NCBI GenBank assembly: GCA_028283655.1
Contig: JAPWKE010000003.1
Span: 2,790,001-2,854,000, forward strand
Source: Acidobacteriaceae bacterium
Lineage (GTDB): Bacteria > Acidobacteriota > Terriglobia > Terriglobales > Acidobacteriaceae
Direction of reading: 5' to 3'
Length of the DNA: 64,000 nucleotides
The position numbers were made by a program, and so were the translations under genes. This document shows, in pieces, positions 35,030 through 43,104 of the stretch; positions within the stretch are counted from its first letter, which is position 1, and every line of letters begins with the position of its first letter. The notes beneath the pieces are model-generated. The model did not search any database, had not been told where the DNA came from, and worked only from the letters and a program-made list of their open reading frames with translations.

Positions 35030-35220
35030 TGCCTTAATATCTCCTGGCGTCTAGATACCAATTGGATGCGAACAACGGCCATTGGAAGCAGAAGCTATTG
35101 CGATTGTTCGATGAACTTCGCACAATGGAAGTGCCCCCGAATGTTTGCCATGCAGAGGTCTTCGCCGATAGTAACCCGGAGCTGCCGTCTGCCCCTCCTT
35201 CCGACTGTTGAGGCCCATGG

Positions 35221-36390
35221 ATGTACATTGACGCGCTCCTATTGATTCAGGACGTACAACTTCTCTGCTTCTGCGTTCTCTTCGGATTCATCGCGCTGCA
35301 GCATCGCGGAGAACCCACCCGGTTCTGGCTTTGGGTCAGTTTTCTGGCCAATGCTGCAGGCGCGATTCTCGACTTCGCCGCGCCGCATCTTCCAGCGTGG
35401 CTGGCCCGTGGCGTGAACCTGGAGATGATTCCGCTCTCGTATGCGTTGTTGAACGTGGCGCTGGTGCACTTCGTGCGCCGTTGGCGATGGACGGTCACGC
35501 TTTCCATGGGCATCGTACTAGCCGCGCTGCCGCTGCAACTGCTGTGGAGCCATCGCACCGACCACGTTGCGGGCGACGCGTTGCAGGACCTGACAATCGG
35601 CCTTGTATGCCTTGTCAGCGGCGCGATCCTCCTGGCGTCTACCGAGAAGGCGACGGAGATGGCGCGACGCTTGCAGAGCGCGTTCTTCTTTCCGTTTGCC
35701 GCGATTGAGATTGGCAGAGCGGTGCTTGCGTTTGGCCCGAAGCTCGATCCGGACAAGGTCTGGCATGTGCAGTTGATCACGGCCGTGGCGTATGTTCTGT
35801 CCGCTTCCGTACTGCCGCTGGCGTTCTTCTGGATGATCAGTTCGCGCTCCGAGGCGGAGCTGTCGTTGTTGAACCTGGTCGACCCGCTGACGCAGGTGCT
35901 GAACCGTCGCGGGTTGCGGGCAGCGCTTGACCGCGAGATGCTGCAACTCGAAGAGCATGGCGGCACGCTGAGCATTGCGGTTCTCGACCTGGACTCCTTC
36001 AAGCAGCTAAATGATCGCTACGGCCATGTGAGCGGCGACGCGGTGCTGGCAGGTGTGGCGAAGCTGCTGCGCAGTACGCTGCGCGGATCGGATACGGTGG
36101 CACGGCTCGGCGGCGAAGAGTTTGTGCTGCTGCTGCCGCGAACGGATTCGCGGTCGGCGGCTGCCCTGATGGAGCGGGTGCGCATCGCTATCGAAAAATA
36201 TGAGGAGACCTCCTCGCCTGCTGGCGTGATTCGAACGACGATCAGCGTCGGACTGACGACGACGCGGGCAGGCTTTGTCGGTACCGCGACAGAGCTGCTG
36301 CGAGAGGCCGATAAGGCGCTTTACTGCGCGAAGGAAGAGGGACGAAATCAGGTGCGGGTGTTTGAAAAGCCACAAACAACCGTCAACTAG
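35221..36390 (+). CDS. Membrane-bound diguanylate cyclase
   Basis: 389 residues. Six or so membrane helices (residues 1-210, for example LLCFCVLFGFIAL and AILDFAAPHLPAWL) form an unnamed sensory domain. A C-terminal GGDEF domain (LVDPLTQVLNRRGL to the end) has the active site ARLGGEEF, and an inhibitory-site motif RGSD lies in the canonical position before it. It should make cyclic di-GMP from GTP and be product-inhibited. GAGG seven bases before ATG supports the start. Its stop codon overlaps that of the convergent gene at 36387 (shared CTAG). The signal sensed is unknown. Confidence 0.9.
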   Translation: MYIDALLLIQDVQLLCFCVLFGFIALQHRGEPTRFWLWVSFLANAAGAILDFAAPHLPAWLARGVNLEMIPLSYALLNVALVHFVRRWRWTVTLSMGIVLAALPLQLLWSHRTDHVAGDALQDLTIGLVCLVSGAILLASTEKATEMARRLQSAFFFPFAAIEIGRAVLAFGPKLDPDKVWHVQLITAVAYVLSASVLPLAFFWMISSRSEAELSLLNLVDPLTQVLNRRGLRAALDREMLQLEEHGGTLSIAVLDLDSFKQLNDRYGHVSGDAVLAGVAKLLRSTLRGSDTVARLGGEEFVLLLPRTDSRSAAALMERVRIAIEKYEETSSPAGVIRTTISVGLTTTRAGFVGTATELLREADKALYCAKEEGRNQVRVFEKPQTTVN

Positions 36391-37433
36391 TAGACGTTGA
36401 AATTCACCACAATACTCGTTTCGACCTCTGTGCGCTTGAAGTTCAGTATGTAGGGTTTGTACGTCCACTGCGAAACGGCGCGAACCGATTCGAGGGCAAG
36501 ATCAGCGCTGGGGAAGGATACCGGCTCAAGCTCTCGAATATGACCGTCCTCACCGATGATGGCGCGCAACAAGACCGCTCCGGAAACGTGATGCGCTCTG
36601 GCGCTGGCGGGATATTGTGGTGGCACCGTCGAAAGGCGTTGCCCCAACATGACTCCGGATCCAATGCGTACTGCCCCGCCTTTGTAAATCTCCAACCCCT
36701 CTGTCCACCAATCCGCCGGGGTATCTTCCATCGAGCGAAGGCTATCGATCTTGGCCTCGAAAAGGGGGACGTTATTTTGTGAGCCGGTCAGCTTCACCGC
36801 GACATTATGATCCTGAAACTTCCCGCTCAGGTTCGCCACAATGAGCACACCTGAATCTGAGGTCACGCGCAGCGCATTGTCTGCAGAGACACAAAACGTA
36901 GGGAAAAGGCCCAATGGAATCGTATCTTCGGAGGAAATGGCCCTTGCACGCTCCACGCAGGAAAGCGCCAAGGAGCCAAACTTTTCTGGATGCTCTTGAG
37001 GCTCCACAGGCTTCAAGCCAGCGGTTCCGCCATCACTCATAAACTGAACCGGATGCACGATGGCTTCGTGCAGAGTGACCAGTGCCGCTTCCATCGGCAG
37101 AGGGTCTGGAGATAGGTACTCCTTTTGATCAACATACATGTGAGTGGAGCTCTTGCCGTTCTCGGTGTGCACCTCTCGCCACTTAGAAGGGCTTACCCAC
37201 CACTCTTCCATGGTGCCGGTTGCGCTCTTTCCACCAGCACCATGCAGCGTATAGCTGTACTTGAGATGCCACGGTTTCATGTTCTCGCCATCAAGCGAGT
37301 TGACCGTCTCAATGGTCTTCAGATGCTCTGCGGCAGCCGCTATCTTCTCTTCCTTGCTCGTGAAAGCAAAAGCAGAGCTCGTCAACAAGGCGCAGCACGA
37401 AAGAACACAGCAGGCTACCGCTCGCATCTTCAT
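36387..37433 (-). CDS. Secreted protein with C-terminal TonB domain
   Basis: 348 residues. The N-terminus is a cleavable-looking signal (MRAVACCVLSCCALLTSSAFAF) with no longer membrane anchor. Residues about 25-250 form an unrecognised domain (WHLKYSYTLHGAGGKSATG, EEWWVSPSKWREVHTENGKS) that resembles outer-membrane lipoprotein-sorting-like folds in feel only. Residues about 265-348 are a TonB_C domain (VPPQYPASARAHHVSGAVLLRAIIGEDGHI, VSQWTYKP). Without a membrane anchor it cannot work as a classic TonB that taps ExbBD energy; it may bind TonB-dependent receptors or act as a plain periplasmic domain. It overlaps the diguanylate cyclase gene tail to tail by four bases. Confidence 0.78.
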   Translation of the reverse strand: MKMRAVACCVLSCCALLTSSAFAFTSKEEKIAAAAEHLKTIETVNSLDGENMKPWHLKYSYTLHGAGGKSATGTMEEWWVSPSKWREVHTENGKSSTHMYVDQKEYLSPDPLPMEAALVTLHEAIVHPVQFMSDGGTAGLKPVEPQEHPEKFGSLALSCVERARAISSEDTIPLGLFPTFCVSADNALRVTSDSGVLIVANLSGKFQDHNVAVKLTGSQNNVPLFEAKIDSLRSMEDTPADWWTEGLEIYKGGAVRIGSGVMLGQRLSTVPPQYPASARAHHVSGAVLLRAIIGEDGHIRELEPVSFPSADLALESVRAVSQWTYKPYILNFKRTEVETSIVVNFNVY

Positions 37434-37461
37434 CAGGGAAAAATCCTAACGTGAAATGAAA

Positions 37462-38001
37462 TTAGTCGTTGTAGTGCAGAAGGCTGTACACATCATAGCC
37501 TTCGAGCTTGTTGCGACCCTTCAGGAAGTCGAGCTCGATCGCGAAGGCGATGCCCGCAACGATGCCGCCGAGCTTCTCGACAAGCTGCACGGTTGCCTGC
37601 ATCGTGCCGCCGGTGGCGAGCAGATCGTCGACGAGCAGGACACGCTGGCCGGGCTTGATCGCGTCGAGGTGGATTTCGAGCGAGTCCGAACCGTACTCGA
37701 GGTCGTAGCTGACCTTCGCTGTTTCAGCAGGAAGCTTTTTGGGCTTGCGAACGGGCACAAAGCCCGCGTTCAAGCGGTACGCAATGGCCGGAGCGAAGAT
37801 GAAGCCACGAGCTTCCGTGCCCAGAACCACGTCGATGTCCTTGCCGATGTAGTGTGCGGCGAAGGCATCGATGAGCTGCGCGAAACCTGCGGGGTCCTTG
37901 AGCAGCGTGGTGATGTCGTAGAAGAGAATTCCAGGCTTGGGGAAGTCGGGAACGGTGCGAATGAGGTCCTTCAGCGGTTCACAGTTGATTTCGTATGCCA
38001 T
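37462..38001 (-). CDS. apt: Adenine phosphoribosyltransferase
   Basis: 179 residues, cytoplasmic. It salvages adenine with PRPP to AMP. The PRPP-binding loop [13 protein letters not shown] and the APT features [17 protein letters not shown] and [14 protein letters not shown] are intact, and length is typical (about 175). ATG 38001 is chosen from the family N-terminus; it lies 7 bp behind the acyP stop on the same strand, so translation is probably coupled, and no independent ribosome binding site is evident. The downstream gene is convergent in neither sense; a short spacer separates it from the TonB_C gene. Confidence 0.95.
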   Translation of the reverse strand: MAYEINCEPLKDLIRTVPDFPKPGILFYDITTLLKDPAGFAQLIDAFAAHYIGKDIDVVLGTEARGFIFAPAIAYRLNAGFVPVRKPKKLPAETAKVSYDLEYGSDSLEIHLDAIKPGQRVLLVDDLLATGGTMQATVQLVEKLGGIVAGIAFAIELDFLKGRNKLEGYDVYSLLHYND

Positions 38002-38008
38002 TGCGGGT

Positions 38009-38290
38009 TTACCAGGCTCCTTCGATCTGAAACGGTCCCAGCGCAGCGGCTTCACTCTCATCGAGTTCGTGCACGAGAACGGCGTCGACGCGGCTTCCGC
38101 GTGAGCCCTTCTGCACGGCCTTGCGCAGTTCGGCGAGGTCTTCCGGCGATCCAGCCGCTACGGTTTCCACCTCGCCAGTTTCGGTGTTGCGAACCCAGCC
38201 GCGAAGTTCCAGCGCAGCTGCTTCACGATGGACAAACCAGCGAAAACCAACGCCTTGAACACGGCCGCGAATGAGGAAATGCAACACCAT
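38009..38290 (-). CDS. acyP: Acylphosphatase
   Basis: 93 residues, cytoplasmic, ferredoxin-like fold. It hydrolyses carboxyl-phosphate bonds such as in acetyl phosphate. The family signature [12 protein letters not shown] contains the catalytic Arg, and the catalytic Asn is in GWVRN. Size is standard. First gene of a two-gene unit with apt. It is divergent from the barrel gene at 38538, with about 250 bp between them. Confidence 0.93.
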   Translation of the reverse strand: MVLHFLIRGRVQGVGFRWFVHREAAALELRGWVRNTETGEVETVAAGSPEDLAELRKAVQKGSRGSRVDAVLVHELDESEAAALGPFQIEGAW

Positions 38291-38537
38291 AGGTCAGGCT
38301 CAAGTGTCGCAGAGTGTTTCATGCCACGCAACCGAACCAGAGAAGTCCACGCAACGGGGGCCAGAAGCCACGCATCTTTCTACCTAACAAAGTAGCCGTA
38401 GCATCAGCAGCACGCTTCGCTGGTCGCAAAAGCTGTACCGAAATACTGCGAAGACGCTGCAAGGAAATCAGCTCCACACTCTCTTGGGTGGGAGCCTCGC
38501 CGGGTCGCGTCTTCCAGCAACAGATGGAGACATACCC

Positions 38538-39245
38538 ATGAAGTCCTTGCTTCGCCTTTCTTCAACTTGCCTTGTGACTGCCACCGCCATGCTCGCTCTT
38601 TCTGCGGGCACCGCGCACGCGCAGTGGTGGAAACTCAACAACGGAAACGTCGCCGTGGGCGGTACCGGACAGTTCAATACGATCCTTACCGACAGCCCAC
38701 GTTCAGTAGCGGCCACAACCAGCAACAATGCGCCTGTGACCGTGCTGAACCAGCGTCAGGACACCACCTGGTCGGCGGGCTTTATCGGCTCGCTCCAGTT
38801 CCACCCGGTCAGTTGGGCAGGCGTCGAGGTGAACTATGGGTTCACCCGCTACCAGGAGCGCTACTCGTTCAACTATGCGGGCACGGCGGCGCGGCAGTCT
38901 GTCGCGGTTCCGGTGGATTATCACGAGGCAACCGCTGGTTACCTCATTCATCCGAAGCACATTCCGTTCCAGCCCTATGTGGTGGTGGGTGGCGGCGCCA
39001 TCGATTTCAACCCTCATGGCAACGCGGTGAACGCGAAAGATGTGACGTATGGTTCGGCGCAGTGGCGAGGTGCAGGCCTGCTGGAAGCGGGTTTCGATCT
39101 GCCTACGCATAACAAGCACATCGGCTTCCGCATTTCTGGGCGCTCGCTGTACTACCGCTCGCCGAACTTCCAGACGGCGGCTATTTCAACACGTAGCTGG
39201 CGCGTAACGACCGAACCGGCCGTAAGCGTTTTCTACAAGTTCTAA
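38538..39245 (+). CDS. Outer-membrane beta-barrel protein
   Basis: About 235 residues. Signal peptide (LLRLSSTCLVTATAMLAL..., cleavage near AHAQ), then amphipathic strands (FIGSLQFHPVSWAGVEVNYG, GYLIHPKHIPFQPYVVVGGG, HIGFRISGRSLYYRS) ending EPAVSVFYKF, with a terminal Phe as in outer-membrane barrels. ATG 38538 has GGAGA eight bases upstream. It resembles the barrel at 42455 in length and layout. Function unknown. A 17-bp terminator stem follows. Confidence 0.8.
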   Translation: MKSLLRLSSTCLVTATAMLALSAGTAHAQWWKLNNGNVAVGGTGQFNTILTDSPRSVAATTSNNAPVTVLNQRQDTTWSAGFIGSLQFHPVSWAGVEVNYGFTRYQERYSFNYAGTAARQSVAVPVDYHEATAGYLIHPKHIPFQPYVVVGGGAIDFNPHGNAVNAKDVTYGSAQWRGAGLLEAGFDLPTHNKHIGFRISGRSLYYRSPNFQTAAISTRSWRVTTEPAVSVFYKF

Positions 39246-39270
39246 GAACAGCTCGGGATACTGAGAACAA

Positions 39271-39307
39271 GCAGAACGGGCAGCCTCCAAGAGGCTGCCC
39301 GTTCTGC
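39271..39307. terminator. Bidirectional terminator between barrel gene and efp
   Basis: GCAGAACGGGCAGCCTC/GAGGCTGCCCGTTCTGC is a perfect 17-bp stem with a CAA loop. Confidence 0.88.
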
Positions 39308-39326
39308 TGTTTCCAGGAAACAACGC

Positions 39327-39887
39327 TTATGCGCGGCTCATGTAGGCGCCTTCGGCGGTGTCGATCTTGATGCGCTCGCCTTCGTTGATGAAGGGCGGCA
39401 CCTGAACGACGAGGCCGGTTTCCATCTTGGCAGGCTTGGTGACCGACGAAGCCGTTGCCGACTTGATGCCCGGCTCGGTTTCAACAACGACCATTTCGAC
39501 AGAGGTTGGCAGTTCGATGCCGACCGGGTTGCCGTCGTGGAAGCTCACTTCGATGAGCAGGTTGGCCGTGAGGTAGTCCACGGCGTCGCCCAGCGTATCG
39601 CGCTTGAGCGGGGTCTGCTCGAAGGTGTTCTGGTCCATGAAGTAGTAGTCGTCGCCGTCGTTGTAGAGGAACTCCATCTTGATCGCTTCGACGAAAACGC
39701 GGTCGATGGGATCGGGCGAGCGGAAGCGTTCGACGAACATGGCACCCGTGCGGATGTTGCGCAGCTTGGCCTGGATGAAGGCGCGGAGGTTGCCGGGCGT
39801 ACGGTGCTCAACGGAGAAAACCAGGTGGAGATCATCCTTGAACTTGATGACCATGCCGGGACGCATTTGTGTGGCGGGAATCGCCAT
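39327..39887 (-). CDS. efp: Elongation factor P
   Basis: 186 residues in three beta-barrel domains. It binds the ribosome between P and E sites and relieves stalling at polyproline. Typical strands are seen (MRPGMVIKFKDDLHLVF, VKLRN-like AKLRNIRTGAMF, the C-terminal motif INEGERIKIDT). The modification loop reads HRTPGNLRAF, so the residue aligned with the E. coli lysine that carries beta-lysine is asparagine (N33), and there is no arginine at the rhamnosylation position either by this alignment. ATG 39887 has GAGGAG eight bases upstream. It lies 60 bp downstream of a receiver-domain gene. Confidence 0.95.
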   Translation of the reverse strand: MAIPATQMRPGMVIKFKDDLHLVFSVEHRTPGNLRAFIQAKLRNIRTGAMFVERFRSPDPIDRVFVEAIKMEFLYNDGDDYYFMDQNTFEQTPLKRDTLGDAVDYLTANLLIEVSFHDGNPVGIELPTSVEMVVVETEPGIKSATASSVTKPAKMETGLVVQVPPFINEGERIKIDTAEGAYMSRA

Positions 39888-39947
39888 GGGGAACACTCCT
39901 CAGTGGATCGTTGAACGCCGCACTGGTTGCCTGTGCGGCGGCTCGGG

Positions 39948-40391
39948 TTACTGACGCAGATGCTTGATGAGCTGCGTCGGGTGAATCGGCTTCGGAAGAA
40001 GCTCAAAGTTGTGGCCGCGCTCATGCGCGCGGGCAAGAATTTCAAGTGTTGCAGCCTGGCCACTGAAGAGCACGATGCGCGTCTCCGGGCAAAGCTCGCG
40101 AATCGCAATCGCTGCCTCCACGCCATCAACGTGGGGCATCAGAACGTCGCTCAGCACCAACTCGGGGCAGTAACGGCGAACCGCTTCGATCGCTTCCTGA
40201 CCACCGTACACAGCCTCGGCGATAAAACCGCTGCGGTTCAGAATCTGCACGATCGTATCGGCAATCAACACTTCATCATCGACGACGAGAATTCGCGGAG
40301 CAGCTCCCTGGTTCTCGACTTCTCCACCGTTGTCGGCGGATATCGGGATGGAAGGCTTGCGGGAGTCAAAGCAAAGCAGGGTCGGATTCAT
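39948..40391 (-). CDS. Single-domain response regulator
   Basis: 147 residues. About 30 unstructured N-terminal residues are followed by one receiver domain (ILVVDDEVLIAD, phospho-acceptor Asp in ELVLSDVLMP, switch residues VLFSGQ, Lys in LLPKPIHP) and nothing after it. No DNA-binding or output domain, so it acts by protein contact. It lies about 145 bp behind the histidine kinase gene on the same strand and is its probable partner. AGGA precedes ATG 40391 by eight bases. Confidence 0.88.
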   Translation of the reverse strand: MNPTLLCFDSRKPSIPISADNGGEVENQGAAPRILVVDDEVLIADTIVQILNRSGFIAEAVYGGQEAIEAVRRYCPELVLSDVLMPHVDGVEAAIAIRELCPETRIVLFSGQAATLEILARAHERGHNFELLPKPIHPTQLIKHLRQ

Positions 40392-40535
40392 CAGCAGTGT
40401 CCTGTGGCAGGGGCCTGGCGGCACAAACCTTCACCCCGTCGGCCATGCGGCCGAACAACGTAAGTGACCTGTGCAGCGGGAGATGCCGGTGAAAATACGG
40501 TACTCGGCTCTCCAAACATTAGTTTACCCGAACGT

Positions 40536-42269
40536 TTATTGCACGAGGGGAGTTTGCGTAACGCTGAACGCGTCGATTCCGCTGAGCTCGGTGGGCAAAA
40601 AGACGCGGAAGACCGTACCTGAGGGCGACTCAGTAGAAGAACGGAAACGGATGGTTCCGCCGTGCTTTTCTACGATGCCACGCGTGACCCAAAGCCCCAG
40701 CCCGGTGCCGACCGACTGTTTGGTCGTAAAGAACGGGGAAAACATCCGGTGCCGCATCTCGGCAGGGATGCCAGAGCCGTGATCACTCACCACGATTCGG
40801 ATGCCCTGCACGCCTTCGCGCATGACATGACGTCCGCGGATACAGATGGTGGTATTGATCAGCGAAGCGTCGATCGCGTTGACCAGCAGGTTCGAAAAGA
40901 CCTGTTTGATCTCTCCCTGAAGGCCAAACATGCGGAGGTTTTTGTCGATATCGACGGAGCATTGCAGCTTTTTGCCGAGTAGCTTGCGACCGAAGAGGTC
41001 GACGGAGTCCTGCACGAGCTGGCCGAGGTCGAACTCCACGGGCCGGGTGGTGTCGCGATAGAAACCGAGCGTCTGCTGCGCGATCTGGGAGACGCGAGCA
41101 AGCTCAGTGTCCGCCATTTCCAGCAGTTTCTGCACCCCGACGGGCACTTCGGGGTCGGTCTTGCTGAGGTAGATAAGGTTCGTGACGGCCTCGAGCGGGT
41201 TGTTGATTTCGTGCGCGATGGTGGCCGCCATACGCCCTGTAGCTGCCAGTTTTTCAGTCTGCCGGAGGGTGGCTTCCTGCATCTTTCGCGCGGTGATGTC
41301 CTGCAACGTTCCGCTCATACCTGTCGCATGGGCCACGCTTTCGTCGTATGAGCCTGTTCCCGCGATCGCGATCCAGCGAATGCCTCCTTCTGGGGGCAGA
41401 ATACGGATTTCGGAGGTGTATGAATCTCCTTCGAGCAAACGCTCGACCATGTTTTCCGGCGTACGCTCCAGGTCGTCGGGATGCACGAGTTGAAGCCGAA
41501 GCTCACTGCGCGATATAGGTTGAAACGGTGCGACTCCAAAGAGCGCGGCAGCCCGTTCGTCCAGCTCCACCAGATCTGTCGCTCGATCCCAGGACCAGGT
41601 TCCCATGGCGCCCGCTTCAAGAGCCTGTTGCAGGCGCTGCGCAGCCTGGCGCTGCTGATGACGCGCCTCATCGGCAAGAGCTATTTCCTGACGGATGGTG
41701 TCGGTAAGCCGAACGTTGTCGATTGCGACGGCAGCCTGCGAGGCGACCGTCGCCACGAGGTCTTCACAAGCCTGCTCAAAGATGCCGGGTTCGGGGTGGC
41801 CGTAGAGCATGCAACCGAAGACTTCCCCGGAACGGCTGCGAACCGGTACAGCGAGATAGCTGCGGACAGGCAGGTGCCCAGGTGGCATCCCCTTGAGCGG
41901 GGCGTTCTTGCCGTAGCTCGAATGCTGGAGGATGTCGTCGGAGCGGATGATCGAGGTGCCGTCAAACGTAGGCGCGAAGAGTGGCGTGTTCCGCGGCATT
42001 GGAAATTTTGCAAACTCTTTGGGATCGACGCCTGAGACCTTATAAAGGTCATAGCTTTCGCCGTCGTCACCGCGCTGGTTGTAGAAAAAAGCACCAAACG
42101 ATGCACCGCAGAGCTGGAGGCCTGCGTCGAGCGCAGCCTGCACAATGACGTCCAGCGAGCGCTCGTTCGCCAGCAGAAGACCCGTGCCAACAAGCAGGCG
42201 AAACTGCCTTTCCGTGCGCGTATTCAAAGAGCCAGACCCAAGCTCGGAAGCATATGTATGTTCGCCCAT
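40536..42269 (-). CDS. Sensor histidine kinase with GAF and PAS domains
   Basis: 577 residues, no membrane segment, so cytoplasmic. Order: GAF domain (about 25-190, SYLAVPVRSRSGEVFGCMLYG), a PAS domain (about 215-335, ending GTLQDITARK), HisKA with the phosphorylated H353 in AHEINNPLEAV, and a HATPase domain with N box (NLLVNAIDAS), G1 (DHGSGIP), F box (FFTTK) and G2 (GTGLGLW). It autophosphorylates and would pass phosphate to the receiver at 39948-40391. The signal is unknown; GAF domains bind small molecules. ATG 42269 has no clear ribosome binding site. Confidence 0.92.
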   Translation of the reverse strand: MGEHTYASELGSGSLNTRTERQFRLLVGTGLLLANERSLDVIVQAALDAGLQLCGASFGAFFYNQRGDDGESYDLYKVSGVDPKEFAKFPMPRNTPLFAPTFDGTSIIRSDDILQHSSYGKNAPLKGMPPGHLPVRSYLAVPVRSRSGEVFGCMLYGHPEPGIFEQACEDLVATVASQAAVAIDNVRLTDTIRQEIALADEARHQQRQAAQRLQQALEAGAMGTWSWDRATDLVELDERAAALFGVAPFQPISRSELRLQLVHPDDLERTPENMVERLLEGDSYTSEIRILPPEGGIRWIAIAGTGSYDESVAHATGMSGTLQDITARKMQEATLRQTEKLAATGRMAATIAHEINNPLEAVTNLIYLSKTDPEVPVGVQKLLEMADTELARVSQIAQQTLGFYRDTTRPVEFDLGQLVQDSVDLFGRKLLGKKLQCSVDIDKNLRMFGLQGEIKQVFSNLLVNAIDASLINTTICIRGRHVMREGVQGIRIVVSDHGSGIPAEMRHRMFSPFFTTKQSVGTGLGLWVTRGIVEKHGGTIRFRSSTESPSGTVFRVFLPTELSGIDAFSVTQTPLVQ

Positions 42270-42454
42270 CGTCGAAGGTTATGATGCATCTCGCAAAGGA
42301 GACGTTCGAGAGGTTCCGGCAGTTTGTCACCAAACGCATAAAACGAGGGGGGACGATTTGACCGGAGCGGAAGAGATCACCGCACAAGGGCGACAGTCAG
42401 GAGCAGCCGCCGTCTATCGACGGAGGCTGTGAGGAGCTCGATGGCAGAGGTGCT

Positions 42455-43099
42455 CTAAGGCCCGAAGTGGAAGTTCACACCTGCAGAGACGCGAAGCGTG
42501 TTCTGCTGGTTTGTGGTCCCGTTGGGGAGCTTCGTGATGACGTACTGCGCGTCTACGAGGCGCAGGTCAAAGCGGTGGTACACGTGCACGTTGACGCCGC
42601 CGCCGCCCGCATAGGTGAGGCCCGAAGCGTGGTTCTGCACGACCCCGTTGACAGGGTAGAGGCCGCTGGTGCCAAGGGTGTATCCGCCCTTGGCTTCAAC
42701 AAAGACGCCGAGCTTGCGGCTCGAGGCCTCCGGCGTGATATGGCCCCAGTTATAGGTGTAGCGCAGGCCGCCAAGGCCTTCGATGTGCTGAATGTCGATG
42801 TTGCCCAGCAGGTTGGTGGCGACGAGCCCCGTACCGCTGCCAACGACGCCGACGCCCTTCCAAAGGGTGTAGCCGACGTCGATGCTCGCTCCGCGAAGGT
42901 AGAAGTAGTTGTTGGCGGTGTCCGCTCCAACGAACTTCGAACGCTCCTGCGTGTACATCATGCCGAGGTCCCAGGAGCCATGCTGCGCGTGCGCAGCGGC
43001 TGGCAGGGCGAACGACAGGACAGCGACTGCCGTGGCGGCGAGTCGCATGGCGGCGCGACGCCAGAGCCCTGGCTTCGGATTATGGGTGAGAACAGACAT
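42455..43099 (-). CDS. Outer-membrane barrel coupled to the giant Ig-repeat protein
   Basis: About 214 residues. A long n-region with basic residues precedes the signal hydrophobic core (LAATAVAVLSFALPAAAHAQ). It is followed by barrel strands (SWDLGMMYTQERSKFVG, YLRGASIDVGYTLW, LGGLRYTYNWG, GGGVNVHVYHRFDLRLV) ending VSAGVNFHFGP. The start codon lies 5 bp after the stop of the 2032-residue Ig-repeat gene and has no ribosome binding site of its own, so translational coupling is likely. That arrangement suggests the two products are needed together, for example as surface anchor and adhesin; this is inference. A barrel at 38538 is similar in size. Confidence 0.78.
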   Translation of the reverse strand: MSVLTHNPKPGLWRRAAMRLAATAVAVLSFALPAAAHAQHGSWDLGMMYTQERSKFVGADTANNYFYLRGASIDVGYTLWKGVGVVGSGTGLVATNLLGNIDIQHIEGLGGLRYTYNWGHITPEASSRKLGVFVEAKGGYTLGTSGLYPVNGVVQNHASGLTYAGGGGVNVHVYHRFDLRLVDAQYVITKLPNGTTNQQNTLRVSAGVNFHFGP

Positions 43100-43104
43100 A
43101 GTGG

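Noticed and set aside
35034-35220. Short frames in the gap between the alcohol dehydrogenase and cyclase genes
   Set aside because: Translations are Cys/Arg/Ser-rich and unstructured; the gap is more likely a divergent promoter region.
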